From: Novosphingobium sp. KCTC 2891
Lineage (GTDB): Bacteria; Pseudomonadota; Alphaproteobacteria; Sphingomonadales; Sphingomonadaceae
Direction: 5' to 3'
Assembly (NCBI RefSeq): GCF_025938155.1
Contig: NZ_JAPCZG010000004.1
Span: forward strand, 1-64,000
Length of the DNA: 64,000 nucleotides
Position 1 is the first letter of the stretch; every line of letters begins with the position of its first letter. The notes beneath the pieces are model-generated. The model was not told the DNA's origin. It saw only the letters and a program-made list of their open reading frames with translations, and searched no databases. Shown one piece after another: positions 17,717 to 28,724 of this stretch. The translations under genes and the position numbers were made by a program.

Positions 17717-18700
17717 CTACAGTTTGGTCATGATCGCTGCGCCCTCTTCGGGAGCGCACAGTTCGACGATGAGTTCCCGCATATCGACGGGCGTCGGGCT
17801 GGTGAAATGAACCGGCTGGCTGCTGATCGGGTGGAGAAAGCCCAGCTCCGCCGCATGAAGCGCCTGCCGGCAGAAGCCGAGGCGTTGCAAAATCGGGCGA
17901 ATGCGTGAGGGAGGCCGTCCATAGACTGGATCCCCCAATAGCGCATGACCGATTGACGCAAGGTGAACGCGCACCTGGTGGGTTCGCCCCGTCTCCAGCC
18001 TGCATTCGATCAGCGCCGCCCCATCCAGGCCGGCCAAGGTGCGGTAGTGCGTCACCGCGTGCTTGCCCCGCCCGTCCGCCACGAGCGCCATCTTCTTGCG
18101 ATCGTGGCTGGAGCGGGCGATCGCGCCGCGAATCGTCCCCACGGGCGGGATGGGCTGGCCGGCGGTCACCGCCTTGTAGGCGCGGGTGATCGAATGGTCT
18201 GCGAACTGCTTCGCCAGCCCCTCGTGCGCGGCGTCGGTCTTGGCGACGACCAGCAGGCCCGAGGTATCCTTGTCGATCCGGTGGACGATCCCCGGCCGCG
18301 CCACGCCGCCGATGCCCGAAAGCTGCCCGCGGCAATGGTGCAGCAGCGCGTTGACCAGCGTTCCATCGAGGTTGCCCGCCGCCGGATGCACCACCATGCC
18401 GGCGGGCTTATCGATCACGATCAGGTCCGCGTCCTCGTAGACGACCACCAGCGGAATGTCCTGTGCCACCGCTTCTGCCGGCGCGGCCTCCGGCACGTGG
18501 ATGACAAAGGGCGTGTCTTGCGCGGGCTTCATCGAGGCCTGGCGCACCACGGCCCCGGCCAGTTCCACCCGGCCTTCGTCCATCAGCGCCTTGACCCGCT
18601 CCCGCGAAAGGCCAGAGGCATCGGCCAGCGCGCGGTCGAGCCGCTGCCCGCCGACAGAAATACAACCGGAAATGACGTTGCCCGACCCACCCATGGCCAA
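17717..18700 (-). CDS. rluD: RluA/RluD-family 23S rRNA pseudouridine synthase
   Basis: This enzyme converts uridines of large-subunit rRNA (helix 69 for RluD) to pseudouridine. The 327-residue protein has an N-terminal S4-like RNA-binding domain (RLDRALADASGLSRERVKAL), the catalytic motif GIVHRIDKDTSGLLVVAK with its aspartate, and ECRLETGRTHQVRVHLASIG. Size fits RluD better than RluA, but family member assignment within RluA/C/D is by size and context only. It lies upstream of rpoH on the same strand, separated by about 111 bases that should contain the rpoH promoter. Confidence 0.9.
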   Translation of the reverse strand: MAMGGSGNVISGCISVGGQRLDRALADASGLSRERVKALMDEGRVELAGAVVRQASMKPAQDTPFVIHVPEAAPAEAVAQDIPLVVVYEDADLIVIDKPAGMVVHPAAGNLDGTLVNALLHHCRGQLSGIGGVARPGIVHRIDKDTSGLLVVAKTDAAHEGLAKQFADHSITRAYKAVTAGQPIPPVGTIRGAIARSSHDRKKMALVADGRGKHAVTHYRTLAGLDGAALIECRLETGRTHQVRVHLASIGHALLGDPVYGRPPSRIRPILQRLGFCRQALHAAELGFLHPISSQPVHFTSPTPVDMRELIVELCAPEEGAAIMTKL

Positions 18701-18957
18701 GGCATATGGGAAGTGGCGAGATAGGCAACAAGATGTCCTGCAGGGTGAATACGCTGCACCGGACTGCCCTGCGCTTTCCCGCAGCCCGGAGATTCGCCGC
18801 CTCGAATAAAGACCGCACCCAACTTCTTTATGGGGGCTGGGCCGCCTATACCCTCCCGGAAGCGAACATTCGGGGACGAATCAGTGGCGGGCATTGCGTG
18901 GACGATGGCTCGTGATGCTCATCACCTGGCGGACGTCCAAGTTACTGCGGAGGCGCC

Positions 18958-19353
18958 GTGCAGATCTCGCTGACCGTCGACGTCCGTGCCGCGATGCTCG
19001 CTGCCGCGAAGGCCGCGCACCCGCAAGAAGCCTGCGGCCTGCTGCTGGGCCGGGGCAACCACATCGAAAGCGTCCATCAGGCAGCCAATGTCGCGCCCGA
19101 TCCTGCGAGGCATTTCGAGATTGATCCGGCCGTGCTGATCGCCGCGCACCGCGCCGCGCGCGCGGGCGGGCAGCAGGTGCTCGGCTATTTCCACTCGCAT
19201 CCCAATGGCCTGGCCCGCCCCTCCGCCACCGATGCCGCCTCGGCGGCGGGCGACGGGCGCATCTGGGCCATCGTCGCGATGGGAGACGTTACCTTCTGGC
19301 AAGATGCGCCATCAGGGTTCGAACCGCTTTCCTACGGGCTCGCGCGGGGTTAA
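18958..19353 (+). CDS. Mov34/MPN/PAD-1 (JAMM) metalloprotease-like protein
   Basis: The 131-residue protein has a complete JAMM zinc site: Glu24 (HPQEACGLLLG), then His79 and His81 (GYFHSHPNG), Ser89 and Asp92 (PSATD). JAMM enzymes are isopeptidase-like; bacterial ones process ubiquitin-like sulfur carriers or act on small-molecule conjugates. No ThiS/MoaD-like partner is adjacent. The start is GTG at 18958 with GGAGG five bases upstream. It is divergent from rluD and followed by chpT. Confidence 0.88.
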   Translation: MQISLTVDVRAAMLAAAKAAHPQEACGLLLGRGNHIESVHQAANVAPDPARHFEIDPAVLIAAHRAARAGGQQVLGYFHSHPNGLARPSATDAASAAGDGRIWAIVAMGDVTFWQDAPSGFEPLSYGLARG

Positions 19354-19497
19354 GGCTCGACAAACGATGACCGGAACCCGTCTGGAACGATTGCTGCCCC
19401 GGCTCCCCGCAAGTCCCCTTGCGGACGCCGCCGGTTTTCTTCCCAGGACAGTGTCAACCGTGTCAAATACCCCGCCGGAAGGACGCCAGGCCCACAC

Positions 19498-20139
19498 ATG
19501 ACCGCCGTTTCGCTCGACCTCGCCAGCCTGCTCTGCTCGCGGCTGTGCCATGACCTGCTGAGCCCGGTGGGCGCGCTTTCCAACGGCCTTGAACTCCTCG
19601 CCGAGGAGAAGGACCCGGCGATGCGCCAGAAGTGCTTCGAACTGCTCGAACAGAGCGCGAAGATCTCGGCTGACAAGCTTCGCTTCTTCCGTCTCGCCTT
19701 CGGGGCGGCGGGCGGCTTCGGAGACATGGTGCCGCTGGCCGAGGCCCGCAGCCTTGTCGACGCGCTGGTGGGCAACAATGGCCGCATCGCGGTGAACTGG
19801 GTGCTGGGCGGCGACAGCCTGCCCAAGCCGGCGGTGAAGACGCTGCTCAACCTCTCGCTGATCGCGATCGACGCGCTGGTGCGCGGCGGCACGCTGGACA
19901 TCGGCGCGGAAGCGCATGAGGGCGGCAGCGAGATCGTGGTGCGCGCCAGCGGCCAGCGCATCGCGTTCGACCCGGCGATCGGGCAGGCGCTGGACGGCAC
20001 GCTGCCCGGCAGCGAACTGTCGAGCCGCACCGCCCCCGCAGCGATGATCCAGCAGCTTGCGGCCAGTCTTGGCGGCGGCGTGCAGGTCCACGTCGCGGCC
20101 GATGCGCTGGTGATGGGCGCGGTGCTTCCGGCCGCCTGA
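19498..20139 (+). CDS. chpT: Histidine phosphotransferase ChpT
   Basis: ChpT relays phosphate from the hybrid kinase CckA to CtrA and CpdR, the alphaproteobacterial cell-cycle and motility regulators. The 213-residue protein has the family signature SLLCSRLCHDLLSPVGALSN, with phosphoacceptor His18 in the first helix of a dimerising four-helix bundle, and a C-terminal degenerate HATPase-like domain. It is cytoplasmic. In many alphaproteobacteria outside Caulobacter, CtrA mainly controls flagellar genes, which links this gene to the flagellar locus at 40-64 kb, although ctrA and cckA are not in the window. Confidence 0.9.
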   Translation: MTAVSLDLASLLCSRLCHDLLSPVGALSNGLELLAEEKDPAMRQKCFELLEQSAKISADKLRFFRLAFGAAGGFGDMVPLAEARSLVDALVGNNGRIAVNWVLGGDSLPKPAVKTLLNLSLIAIDALVRGGTLDIGAEAHEGGSEIVVRASGQRIAFDPAIGQALDGTLPGSELSSRTAPAAMIQQLAASLGGGVQVHVAADALVMGAVLPAA

Positions 20140-20142
20140 CCG

Positions 20143-20847
20143 ATGAACCGCTGGCTCGTCCACCGGGAGATCGCTTCCCCCAACTGGAACGAGCGCAAGC
20201 GGCCCGTGTCGATGGCGGTGCTGCACTACACCGGGATGCAGACCGCCGGCGAAGCGCTGGAACGGATGTGCGATCCCGCCGCCGAAGTCAGCGCGCATTA
20301 CATGATCGACGAGGACGGCACGGTCACCCGACTCGTGCCCGAGGACAAGCGCGCGTGGCACGCAGGGCGCTCCTATTGGCGCGGCGAGACCGACATCAAC
20401 TCCGCCTCTGTGGGGATCGAGCTGGTCAATCCGGGCCACGATTGGGGCTATCGCCCCTTCCCCGATGCACAGATGGAAGCGCTGGTTCCGCTGCTGGCGG
20501 ACATCGTGAAGCGCCACGGCATTCCGCGCGCCAACGTGGTGGGCCATTCGGACATCGCCCCCGCGCGCAAGACCGATCCGGGCGAATTGTTCGACTGGGA
20601 CCTGCTCGCGCGATACCGCCTTGCGCTGGCCCGCCCCAAGCTGAAGATGAGGCTGCTGTTCGACAACGATGGTGCCTTCTTCCTGGCGCTCGAACGCTTC
20701 GGCTATGACATCTCGGACCGTGCCGCCGCAATCCGCGCCTTCGAACGCCGGTGGCGCCCACACCGCATCACCGGAGAGATCGACGGCCAGATCGGCGCGC
20801 TCCTGTTCGAACTCCTGTTGGAGCGCGACCTGGGCCATGCTAGGTAA
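20143..20847 (+). CDS. N-acetylmuramoyl-L-alanine amidase (AmpD/AmiD family)
   Basis: The 234-residue protein is an amidase_2 enzyme that cleaves the MurNAc-L-Ala bond of peptidoglycan or anhydro-muropeptides. Zinc ligands are visible: His28 (AVLHYTGMQT), His in SAHYMIDEDGTV, and His/Asp in VVGHSDIAPARKTDPG. The C-terminal ~70 residues (LFDNDGAFFLALERFGYDIS onward) look like a peptidoglycan-binding three-helix domain. No signal peptide is evident, which favours an AmpD-like cytosolic recycling role over periplasmic AmiD, though this is uncertain. It starts three bases after chpT and its stop lies about six bases before the RNase P RNA. Confidence 0.85.
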   Translation: MNRWLVHREIASPNWNERKRPVSMAVLHYTGMQTAGEALERMCDPAAEVSAHYMIDEDGTVTRLVPEDKRAWHAGRSYWRGETDINSASVGIELVNPGHDWGYRPFPDAQMEALVPLLADIVKRHGIPRANVVGHSDIAPARKTDPGELFDWDLLARYRLALARPKLKMRLLFDNDGAFFLALERFGYDISDRAAAIRAFERRWRPHRITGEIDGQIGALLFELLLERDLGHAR

Positions 20848-20851
20848 GCGG

Positions 20852-21264
<413 letters not shown>

Positions 21265-21307
21265 TCAAAAGATTTCCCCTTTCGGTCCAACCGGGTAGGG
21301 AGGCGCC

Positions 21308-22273
21308 ATGTCGGGCGCTCACCACCATCATCACCACGGCCATGATCACGGTCACGGCCAGGGCCACCATCATGGACATGGGCATTCCCATGCCCCGGCG
21401 GACTTCGGCCGTGCCTTCGCGGTCGGCATCGTCCTCAACACCGGATTTGTCCTGGTCGAGGCGGGCTATGGCATCATCGCCGGATCGATGGCGTTGGTGG
21501 CGGACGCCGGGCACAACCTGTCCGACGTGCTCGGCCTCGTCATCGCCTGGGCCGCCGCCGTGCTGGCCGCGCGCCCGCCCTCGGCGCGGTTCACCTATGG
21601 CTTCAAGTCCAGTTCGATCCTGGCGGCGCTGGGCAATGCCGCGCTGTTGCTGGTTGCACTGGGCGCCATCACGGTCGAAACGCTGCGCCGGCTGGCCGAT
21701 CCGCAGCCTGTCGCCGCCGGTCCGGTCATGGCCGTCGCGGCGGTCGGCATCCTGATCAACACCGCCACCGCGCTGATGTTCATGCGCGGACGCCATCACG
21801 ACATCAACGTGCGCGGCGCCTACCTGCACATGATGGCCGACGCGGCGGTTTCGGCGGGCGTGGTCGTCGCCGGGCTGCTGATCCAGCAAACCGGTGCCCA
21901 GTGGATCGATCCGGTAACCAGCCTCATCATCGTCGGCGTGATCGCGCGCGGCACCTGGGGACTGCTCAAGGACGCGCTCAAGATGGGCCTCCACGCCGTG
22001 CCCCCCGGCATCGATGAAAACGCCGTCCGCACGTTCCTGTCGGCACAGCCCGGCGTCGCGGCGGTGCACGATCTCCACATCTGGCCGATGAGCACCACGG
22101 AGACCGCGCTGACCGCCCATCTCGTGATCCCGACTGGCCATCCCGGCGACGGCTTCCTGCACCATCTGGCGCACGAGCTGGAGGACGACTTCGGCATCGG
22201 CCACGCCACGATCCAGATCGAGATCGCGCCCGACCAGCACACGTGTGCGCTGGAAAGCGAAGCGGTGGTCTGA
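21308..22273 (+). CDS. Cation diffusion facilitator (zinc-type exporter)
   Basis: This CDF transporter exports Zn2+ or related ions in exchange for protons across the inner membrane. The 321-residue protein has a histidine-rich cytoplasmic N-terminus (residues 5-28), six membrane helices, the metal-site pattern HNLSD in TM2 (VADAGHNLSDVLG) and HMMAD in TM5 (YLHMMADAAVSAG), and a C-terminal cytoplasmic domain (VAAVHDLHIWPMST). The HxxxD pairs resemble the zinc-type (CzcD/ZitB) class. The start has GGGAGG upstream. It lies 43 bases past rnpB with no clear terminator between. Confidence 0.92.
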   Translation: MSGAHHHHHHGHDHGHGQGHHHGHGHSHAPADFGRAFAVGIVLNTGFVLVEAGYGIIAGSMALVADAGHNLSDVLGLVIAWAAAVLAARPPSARFTYGFKSSSILAALGNAALLLVALGAITVETLRRLADPQPVAAGPVMAVAAVGILINTATALMFMRGRHHDINVRGAYLHMMADAAVSAGVVVAGLLIQQTGAQWIDPVTSLIIVGVIARGTWGLLKDALKMGLHAVPPGIDENAVRTFLSAQPGVAAVHDLHIWPMSTTETALTAHLVIPTGHPGDGFLHHLAHELEDDFGIGHATIQIEIAPDQHTCALESEAVV

Positions 22274-22323
22274 CCACGCGCGCCACGGTGACTCGCGCGG
22301 GATCATGCGACTCCGGGTCATGA

Positions 22324-22355
22324 AAAAAGCCCCGCCGGACCGGCGGGGCTTTTTC
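22324..22355. terminator. Strong bidirectional terminator
   Basis: AAAAAGCCCCGCCG-GAC-CGGCGGGGCTTTTT: a long GC stem flanked by A- and T-runs, so it serves both strands. It separates the CDF exporter (+) from clpX (-). Confidence 0.92.
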
Positions 22356-22386
22356 GTTTCCGGGCTATGCCTGGGGTGTCAGGCGA

Positions 22387-23643
<1,257 letters not shown>

Positions 23644-23793
23644 TCTTGTATCCCAGACGCCTCTCCTGGAGAGGCGGGCCCGATTATCCTACTACCGCAA
23701 GGGCATTAATCAACCGGACACAAAAACTGAAAGAATTTCCCTTATCCCGCGGCACCTTTCGCCAAGCTTAAGATGCCGCAGGACAAGGAAAAA

Positions 23794-24504
23794 TCAGGCG
23801 TTGGGCGCGCCGCCCGAACCTTCTTCCACGCCGGTCTGGTCCGTTGCGGGACGCGATTCGAACACCTTGTCCACAAGTCCGAAGGTGCGCGCTTCGTCCG
23901 CTTCGAGGAACGTGTCGCGGTCCATCGCCTTCTCGATCTCTTCGAGCGTGCGGCCGGTGTACTTGACGTAGAGGTCGTTCATCCGCTTGCGGATGCGCAG
24001 GATCTCGCGCGCCTGGATCTCGATATCCGAGGCCATGCCGCGCGCGCCGCCCGAGGGCTGGTGGACCATGATGCGGGCGTTGGGCAGCGCGATGCGCATG
24101 CCCGGCTCGCCCGCCGCCAGCAGGAACGACCCCATCGAGGCGGCCTGGCCGATGCACACGGTCGAAACGCGCGGACGGATGTACTGCATGGTGTCATGGA
24201 TCGCCATGCCCGCCGTGACGACGCCGCCCGGCGAGTTGATGTACATCGAGATGTCCTTCGACGGATTTTCCGACTCGAGGAACAGGAGCTGGGCGACGAT
24301 CACCGAGGCCATGTGGTCCTCGACTTCGCCGGTCACGAAAATGATCCGTTCGCGCAGCAGGCGCGAATAGATGTCGAAGCTCCGCTCACCGCGGCTGGAC
24401 TGCTCGACAACGACGGGGATCAGCGCGCCGGTGACGGGATCGGTGGTGAACTGTCCCTGAGTTCCATAAACACTAGCGCTGGAGGCGCCGAACAGGTCGA
24501 GCAT
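23794..24504 (-). CDS. clpP: ATP-dependent Clp protease proteolytic subunit
   Basis: ClpP forms the tetradecameric serine protease chamber. The 236-residue product has catalytic Ser123 ([10 protein letters not shown]), His148 ([10 protein letters not shown]) and an Asp in the [13 protein letters not shown] segment. The ATG at 24504 has GAGGA six bases upstream; an in-frame ATG at 24516 has no ribosome site. The N-terminus is about 20-30 residues longer than the E. coli mature protein and probably includes a propeptide. The acidic Gly-rich tail ([12 protein letters not shown]) is an extension. It lies between tig and clpX. Confidence 0.96.
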   Translation of the reverse strand: MLDLFGASSASVYGTQGQFTTDPVTGALIPVVVEQSSRGERSFDIYSRLLRERIIFVTGEVEDHMASVIVAQLLFLESENPSKDISMYINSPGGVVTAGMAIHDTMQYIRPRVSTVCIGQAASMGSFLLAAGEPGMRIALPNARIMVHQPSGGARGMASDIEIQAREILRIRKRMNDLYVKYTGRTLEEIEKAMDRDTFLEADEARTFGLVDKVFESRPATDQTGVEEGSGGAPNA

Positions 24505-24624
24505 GGGAATCCTCATGTGATTTGCGAAAGCCTATGTCGCGTGCCCCGAACCGATGTTCAAGGGCGTTAAGCACGCATCGGCACAATCCCGTGTATCGAA
24601 ACGGCCCCATATGCCCAAACGACA

Positions 24625-24657
24625 ACGGCCCGGCACGTGCGGAACGTGCCGGGCCGT
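24625..24657 (-). terminator. Terminator downstream of tig
   Basis: A 14-bp perfect stem ACGGCCCGGCACGT / ACGTGCCGGGCCGT with a 5-base loop, followed on the reverse strand by TGTCGTTTGG. It separates tig from clpP, implying that clpP has its own promoter in the following ~120 bases. Confidence 0.75.
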
Positions 24658-24696
24658 GGGCAATGGCTGGCGCCCGCCGGGGCGGGCGCGCAGCAA

Positions 24697-26274
24697 TCAG
24701 GCTTCTTCAGCCTTCTTCTTGGCCGGAGCCTTCTTCTTGGCAGCGGGCTTTTCCTCGCCTTCGTCGGCATCAGCAGCTTCGGCCGGAGCCTCGGCAGCAG
24801 CCTTCTTGGCCGGAGCCTTCTTCTTCGCAGCCGGCTTTTCCTCGCCTTCGTCGGCATCAGCAGCTTCGGCCGAAGCCTCGGCGGCGGCCTTCTTGGCCGG
24901 AGCCTTCTTCTTCGCGGCGGGCTTGGCTGCCGGCGCGGCGCCGTTCTCGTCCGCTTCGATCGCGGCCTGAAGCTCGTCGCGCGTCACTTCACGCTCAGCG
25001 ACTTCGGCCTTGTCGAACAGGAAGTCGACGACCTTTTCCTCGTAGAGCGGCGCGCGCAGCTGGGCGGCGGCGAGCGGCTCGTTGCGCACGTATTCGAGGA
25101 AACGCTGGCGGTCTTCCTCACGGTACTGCTGCGCCGCCTGGCGGATCAGCATTTCCATTTCCTGCTGCGAGACCTGCACGCCGTTGGCCTGGCCGATTTC
25201 CGACAGGAGCAGACCGAGGCGCACGCGGCGCTCGGCGATCTTGCGGTAATCGTCCTTTTCAGCCTCGATTTCCTTCAGCGCTTCCGCCGGGTCTTCCTCG
25301 TGGCCGGCTTCATGCTCGAGCTGCTGCCAGATCTGGGCGAATTCGGCTTCCACCATCGAGGGCGGAACCGCGAAGTCGTGGCCGGCGGCCAGCTGGTCGA
25401 GCAGCGAGCGCTTCATGGCGGTGCGGGTCAGACCGGCCGTTTCCTGCTCGATCTGGCCCTTGAGGAGGCCGCGCAGCTGCTCGAGGCTTTCGAGGCCGAG
25501 CATCTTGGCGAACTCGTCGTCGGCAACGAACTCGCCCGGGTTCTTCACCGCCTTCACGGTGATGTCGAACGTGGCTTCCTTGCCCTTGAGGTTTTCGGCC
25601 GGATAGTCCTCGGGGAAAGTGACGGTGATGGTCTTCTCGTCACCCTTCTTCGCGCCGACGAGCTGCTCCTCGAAGCCGGGGATGAAACGGCCCGAACCGA
25701 TTTCGAGCGTCTGGTCTTCGGCCGAACCGCCGTCGAACGCCACGCCGTCGACCTTGCCGACGAAATCGATGACCAGCTGGTCGCCATCCTTGGCCTCGGC
25801 GCCGTCCTCGGCGTCGGAGAACTTCTTCTGGCCGGACGCGATGCGCTCGACCTGCTCGTCGACCTGCTCTTCGCTGACCGGAACGACCAGGCGCTCGAGC
25901 TTGATGCCTTCGAGCGAGGGCACGGTGATCTCGGGCAGCACTTCGAGGCTGACGGTCAGCTCGGCGTCCTTGCCTTCCTCGTAGCCTTCACCCAGCGCCA
26001 CGTCGGGCTGCATCGCGGGACGCAGCTTGTGGTCGGCCACAAGCTTGTCCATCGCTTCGCGGATGGAGGTGTTGAGCGCTTCCTGATGCAGGGCCGGGCC
26101 GTGCATCTTGCGCACGAGGTTGGCGGGAACCTTGCCGGCGCGGAAGCCGGGCATACGCACCTGGGGGGCAACCTTCTTGACTTCACCTTCGATTCGCGAG
26201 GCGATGTCCGCCGCCGCGATGGTCACGGTGTAGGCGCGCTTCAGGCCCTCGTTGCTGGTTTCGACGATCTGCAT
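24697..26274 (-). CDS. tig: Trigger factor with Lys/Ala-rich repeat tail
   Basis: Trigger factor is the ribosome-associated chaperone and prolyl isomerase. The N-terminal ribosome-binding domain contains MPGFRAGKVPANLVRKMHG (the GFRxGKxP ribosome motif), followed by the PPIase/FKBP domain (KDGDQLVIDFVGKVDG) and the C-terminal chaperone arms. Total length 525 residues exceeds the usual ~430-450 because of a tail of about 85 residues made of two full 29-residue copies and one partial copy of a KPAAKKKAPAKK-AAAEA...-DADEGEE unit. The tail resembles histone H1-like sequence and is probably disordered. SD before the ATG is weak (GGATCAGG). Confidence 0.95.
   Translation of the reverse strand: MQIVETSNEGLKRAYTVTIAAADIASRIEGEVKKVAPQVRMPGFRAGKVPANLVRKMHGPALHQEALNTSIREAMDKLVADHKLRPAMQPDVALGEGYEEGKDAELTVSLEVLPEITVPSLEGIKLERLVVPVSEEQVDEQVERIASGQKKFSDAEDGAEAKDGDQLVIDFVGKVDGVAFDGGSAEDQTLEIGSGRFIPGFEEQLVGAKKGDEKTITVTFPEDYPAENLKGKEATFDITVKAVKNPGEFVADDEFAKMLGLESLEQLRGLLKGQIEQETAGLTRTAMKRSLLDQLAAGHDFAVPPSMVEAEFAQIWQQLEHEAGHEEDPAEALKEIEAEKDDYRKIAERRVRLGLLLSEIGQANGVQVSQQEMEMLIRQAAQQYREEDRQRFLEYVRNEPLAAAQLRAPLYEEKVVDFLFDKAEVAEREVTRDELQAAIEADENGAAPAAKPAAKKKAPAKKAAAEASAEAADADEGEEKPAAKKKAPAKKAAAEAPAEAADADEGEEKPAAKKKAPAKKKAEEA
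24709..24936 (-). repeat. 87-bp tandem repeats encoding trigger-factor tail
   Basis: Two full and one partial copies of an 87-bp unit encode KPAAKKKAPAKK followed by AAAEASAEAADADEGEE. The full copies differ at very few bases, which suggests recent duplication or homogenisation. The array lies at the 3' end of tig, immediately before the stop codon. Confidence 0.85.
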
Positions 26275-26293
26275 CCTGATCCATCTTTCTCGT

Positions 26294-26308
26294 ATGACGT
26301 CGCGTCAT
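26294..26308. promoter_or_regulatory. Inverted repeat ATGACG-TCG-CGTCAT upstream of tig
   Basis: Six-base arms with a 3-base spacer, 20 bases upstream of the tig start codon, between tig and tRNA-Leu. It could be an operator or a leader hairpin. No regulator is assigned. Confidence 0.3.
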
Positions 26309-26336
26309 TTGAAAACGGAGCCGGCCTTGGCGGCTC

Positions 26337-26421
26337 TGGTGCGGGCGAAGGGACTCGAACCCCCACATCTTGCGATACTGGAACCTAAATCCAGCGCGTC
26401 TACCAGTTCCGCCACGCCCGC
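26337..26421 (-). tRNA. tRNA-Leu (anticodon TAG)
   Basis: The reverse strand gives an 85-base class II tRNA: acceptor GCGGGCG/CGCCCGC, D-arm with TGGTAGACGC, anticodon stem CTGGA/TCCAG with loop TTTAGGT (anticodon TAG, leucine), a long variable arm (TATCGCAAGATGT region), T-arm GGGGGTTCGAGTCCC and encoded CCA. It lies upstream of tig. Confidence 0.95.
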
Positions 26422-26574
26422 GTCCGGCGAAAAGCGAAGCGCGCCCCTATCGCACGGGGCGGAAAAGGGCAAGCGTCGTTGGACCGGTGCGGGGTTGACG
26501 CGAGGAAACGCGCGAGGAACCGTGCTATGTTCCCGGCCGTTCAGCCGATTGCCGGCACCCGAGAAGGAGAGACG

Positions 26575-26754
26575 ATGGCCACGCAACCAGACACACCCCA
26601 GCCCGACCGCATAGATCCGCAGTCCCCGCCCGAAGCCCCACCCCAACCCTTTCCCGCCGAAGAACCCGGCGGTCAGCCCGGCGAGGTCGAGCCGGTCGGG
26701 CCGGACACGATCGACCCGGGCAGCCCGCAGGAAACCCCCTCCCTGCCGGACTGA
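26575..26754 (+). CDS. Small proline-rich acidic protein
   Basis: A 59-residue ORF whose ATG follows GAGAAGGAGAGACG, an excellent ribosome site, so it is probably translated. It is almost entirely Pro, Asp, Glu, Gln and Ser, with an internal repeat: [13 protein letters not shown] near the start and [13 protein letters not shown] near the end. No membrane segment or signal peptide is present, and it should be disordered. Function is unknown. It ends five bases before the convergent sppA stop. Confidence 0.6.
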   Translation: MATQPDTPQPDRIDPQSPPEAPPQPFPAEEPGGQPGEVEPVGPDTIDPGSPQETPSLPD

Positions 26755-26759
26755 AGGCT

Positions 26760-28640
26760 TCAGCGCGCCAGTCGCGCGAGGGCGATCAACCAGCCCTCGC
26801 GCGCGGCGGCAGTTCCGCGATCCGGCGCGGAAAGACCGGCACATTCAAGGCAATAGGCCTGCGCACCCTCGCCCCCCATCAGGCGGCCGAGGTCGGCGGC
26901 AAGGCGGTCGGCCAGCGCCAGCTGGCGGCGCGAGACAAGCGCGGCGATATCGTGCGCGCGTGCCTGGCTTTCGTCGGCATTGGTGCCCGCCATCTGTTCG
27001 AGCAGGCTCTGGAACGGGTCCCGCGCCGCGCCCAGCCAGACCGGGTGCCACGCTTCCACTTTCGCCAGCTTGGCAGCGTAAGCCAGCGCATCCTCGATCC
27101 CGCCGAACTGGTCGACCAGCCCAAGCTGACGAGCGGTGCCGCCATCCCAGATGCGCCCCTGCGCAATCGCATCGACCTGCGCCGGGGTCTTGCCCCGCGA
27201 TTTGGCGACGAGCCCGACGAAGCGGCCGTAGATGTTCTCGACCTCGTTCTGGGTCACAGCTTCGGCCTGCGGGGTCAGCCCGCCGAGAATGTCCGGCTGC
27301 CCCGACAGCGGCGTGGTGCGGACGCCGTCGGTGGTCACGCCCAGCTTGGCGAGTGCATCCTCGAAGCTTGGAATGACCGCAAACACGCCGATCGAGCCAG
27401 TGATCGTGGCTGGTTCGGCAAAGATTCGGTCAGCGGGGGTGGAGACCCAGTAGCCGCCGCTGGCCGCAAGGCTGCCCATCGAGACGACGACCGGCACCTT
27501 GCGCTGCTTCATGCGCTCGATCGCGGCGCGGATACGTTCGGCGGCCAGCACCGAACCACCCGGCGAATCGACCCGCACCACCAGCGCCGCGTAGTTGCCC
27601 CGCGTCGCCGCCTCGTCGATCAGGTCGGCAATGCGATCGCCTCCCGCTGCGCCCGGCCCGGCGTCCCCGTCGACGATGTTGCCCGCCACGGTGACGACCG
27701 CGATCGCCTTGCCACCAGTCGGCTCTGGCCGGTCAGCGAGATAGGCACCCAGCTTGGTCGCGCGGAACGCGCCGTCCGAGCCGGCAGGGTCCGCGCCCAC
27801 GATCTCCGCCACGCGGCGGCCGAAGGCCACCTTGTCCCCGATGCGATCGACCAGCCCGGCCTTGACCGCCGCCTGCGCCGCGTCCCCGCCCGAGGCGGCG
27901 AGCCACTTGACCGGATCGGTGGTGACGGGGACGAGGTCCGCCTTGGGCCGGGCCTTCTTCACGTCGGCCTGCCAATCCTCCCACAGCGCGGAATAGACGG
28001 CGCGGAGCGCGTCCTTCGCCTCGGGCGAGGCATCGCCGCGCATGAACGGTTCGACCGCGCTCTTGTAGGTGCCGACCTTGAAGATGTGCGCTTTCACCTG
28101 GAGCCGGTCCAGCAGCGCCTTGTAATAGAGCTGCGTGCCGCCAGGCCCCATCACGGCAACCCCGCCGACGGGATCGACCCATGCCTCGCTGGCGTGGGCC
28201 GCCAGTTGCACGCTGTCGTCGGTGTAGAGCACCGCGCGGACCAGCACCGGCTTCTTCGCGCTGCGCACCTTGTCCATCGCCGCGCCGATACGCGACAGCG
28301 CAACCTGGCTGCCGCCGCCGAAGTCCTGCAGATCGAGCACCACGGCCTTGATCCGCTCATCGCCAGCGGCTCCCTCGATCGCGCGGACAAGGTCGCGCGT
28401 CTGGTATTCGCGGTGCGGCCGGTCCTGAGAAAACAGCAGCGAGGTGGGATCGAGCCGCGTCCGCTCCTCCACAACCGGGCCATCCAGCGGCAGGTAGAGC
28501 GCGCCTTCATGCACCATCCCCGGCGTCGGCCGCAGCGTCAGCAGCGCATAGAGCGCCCAAAAGAACAGCAACAGGAGCAGGAGGACGAGGCCATCCTTGA
28601 TCGCGACGAGGATTTTCCAGACCGAGCGGGCAAAGTTCAT
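26760..28640 (-). CDS. sppA: Signal peptide peptidase SppA, 67K type
   Basis: SppA is a membrane-anchored serine protease that degrades leftover signal peptides in the periplasm. The 626-residue protein has an N-terminal helix ([20 protein letters not shown]), the duplicated ClpP-like domains of the long form, catalytic Lys in [11 protein letters not shown] in the first half, and catalytic Ser in [11 protein letters not shown] in the second half. Long-form architecture and spacing match E. coli SppA. It is divergent from pyrB. Confidence 0.93.
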   Translation of the reverse strand: MNFARSVWKILVAIKDGLVLLLLLLFFWALYALLTLRPTPGMVHEGALYLPLDGPVVEERTRLDPTSLLFSQDRPHREYQTRDLVRAIEGAAGDERIKAVVLDLQDFGGGSQVALSRIGAAMDKVRSAKKPVLVRAVLYTDDSVQLAAHASEAWVDPVGGVAVMGPGGTQLYYKALLDRLQVKAHIFKVGTYKSAVEPFMRGDASPEAKDALRAVYSALWEDWQADVKKARPKADLVPVTTDPVKWLAASGGDAAQAAVKAGLVDRIGDKVAFGRRVAEIVGADPAGSDGAFRATKLGAYLADRPEPTGGKAIAVVTVAGNIVDGDAGPGAAGGDRIADLIDEAATRGNYAALVVRVDSPGGSVLAAERIRAAIERMKQRKVPVVVSMGSLAASGGYWVSTPADRIFAEPATITGSIGVFAVIPSFEDALAKLGVTTDGVRTTPLSGQPDILGGLTPQAEAVTQNEVENIYGRFVGLVAKSRGKTPAQVDAIAQGRIWDGGTARQLGLVDQFGGIEDALAYAAKLAKVEAWHPVWLGAARDPFQSLLEQMAGTNADESQARAHDIAALVSRRQLALADRLAADLGRLMGGEGAQAYCLECAGLSAPDRGTAAAREGWLIALARLAR

Positions 28641-28724
28641 GGGGGATATCTACGGGGCGCCGGCCTTTCTTGCCACCCCAAAGGCTTGAGCGGCGGGGCG
28701 CACCGGATTAGGGCGTGGTATTCG

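Noticed and set aside
20365..20380. Sigma-54-like TGGCACG inside the amidase gene
   Set aside because: The -12 part reads GCGCT rather than TTGCW, and it lies within coding sequence with no suitable downstream gene.
26952..28724. Upstream extension of the pyrB frame by about 590 codons
   Set aside because: It is antisense to sppA and has no conserved sequence; ATCase starts at 28725.
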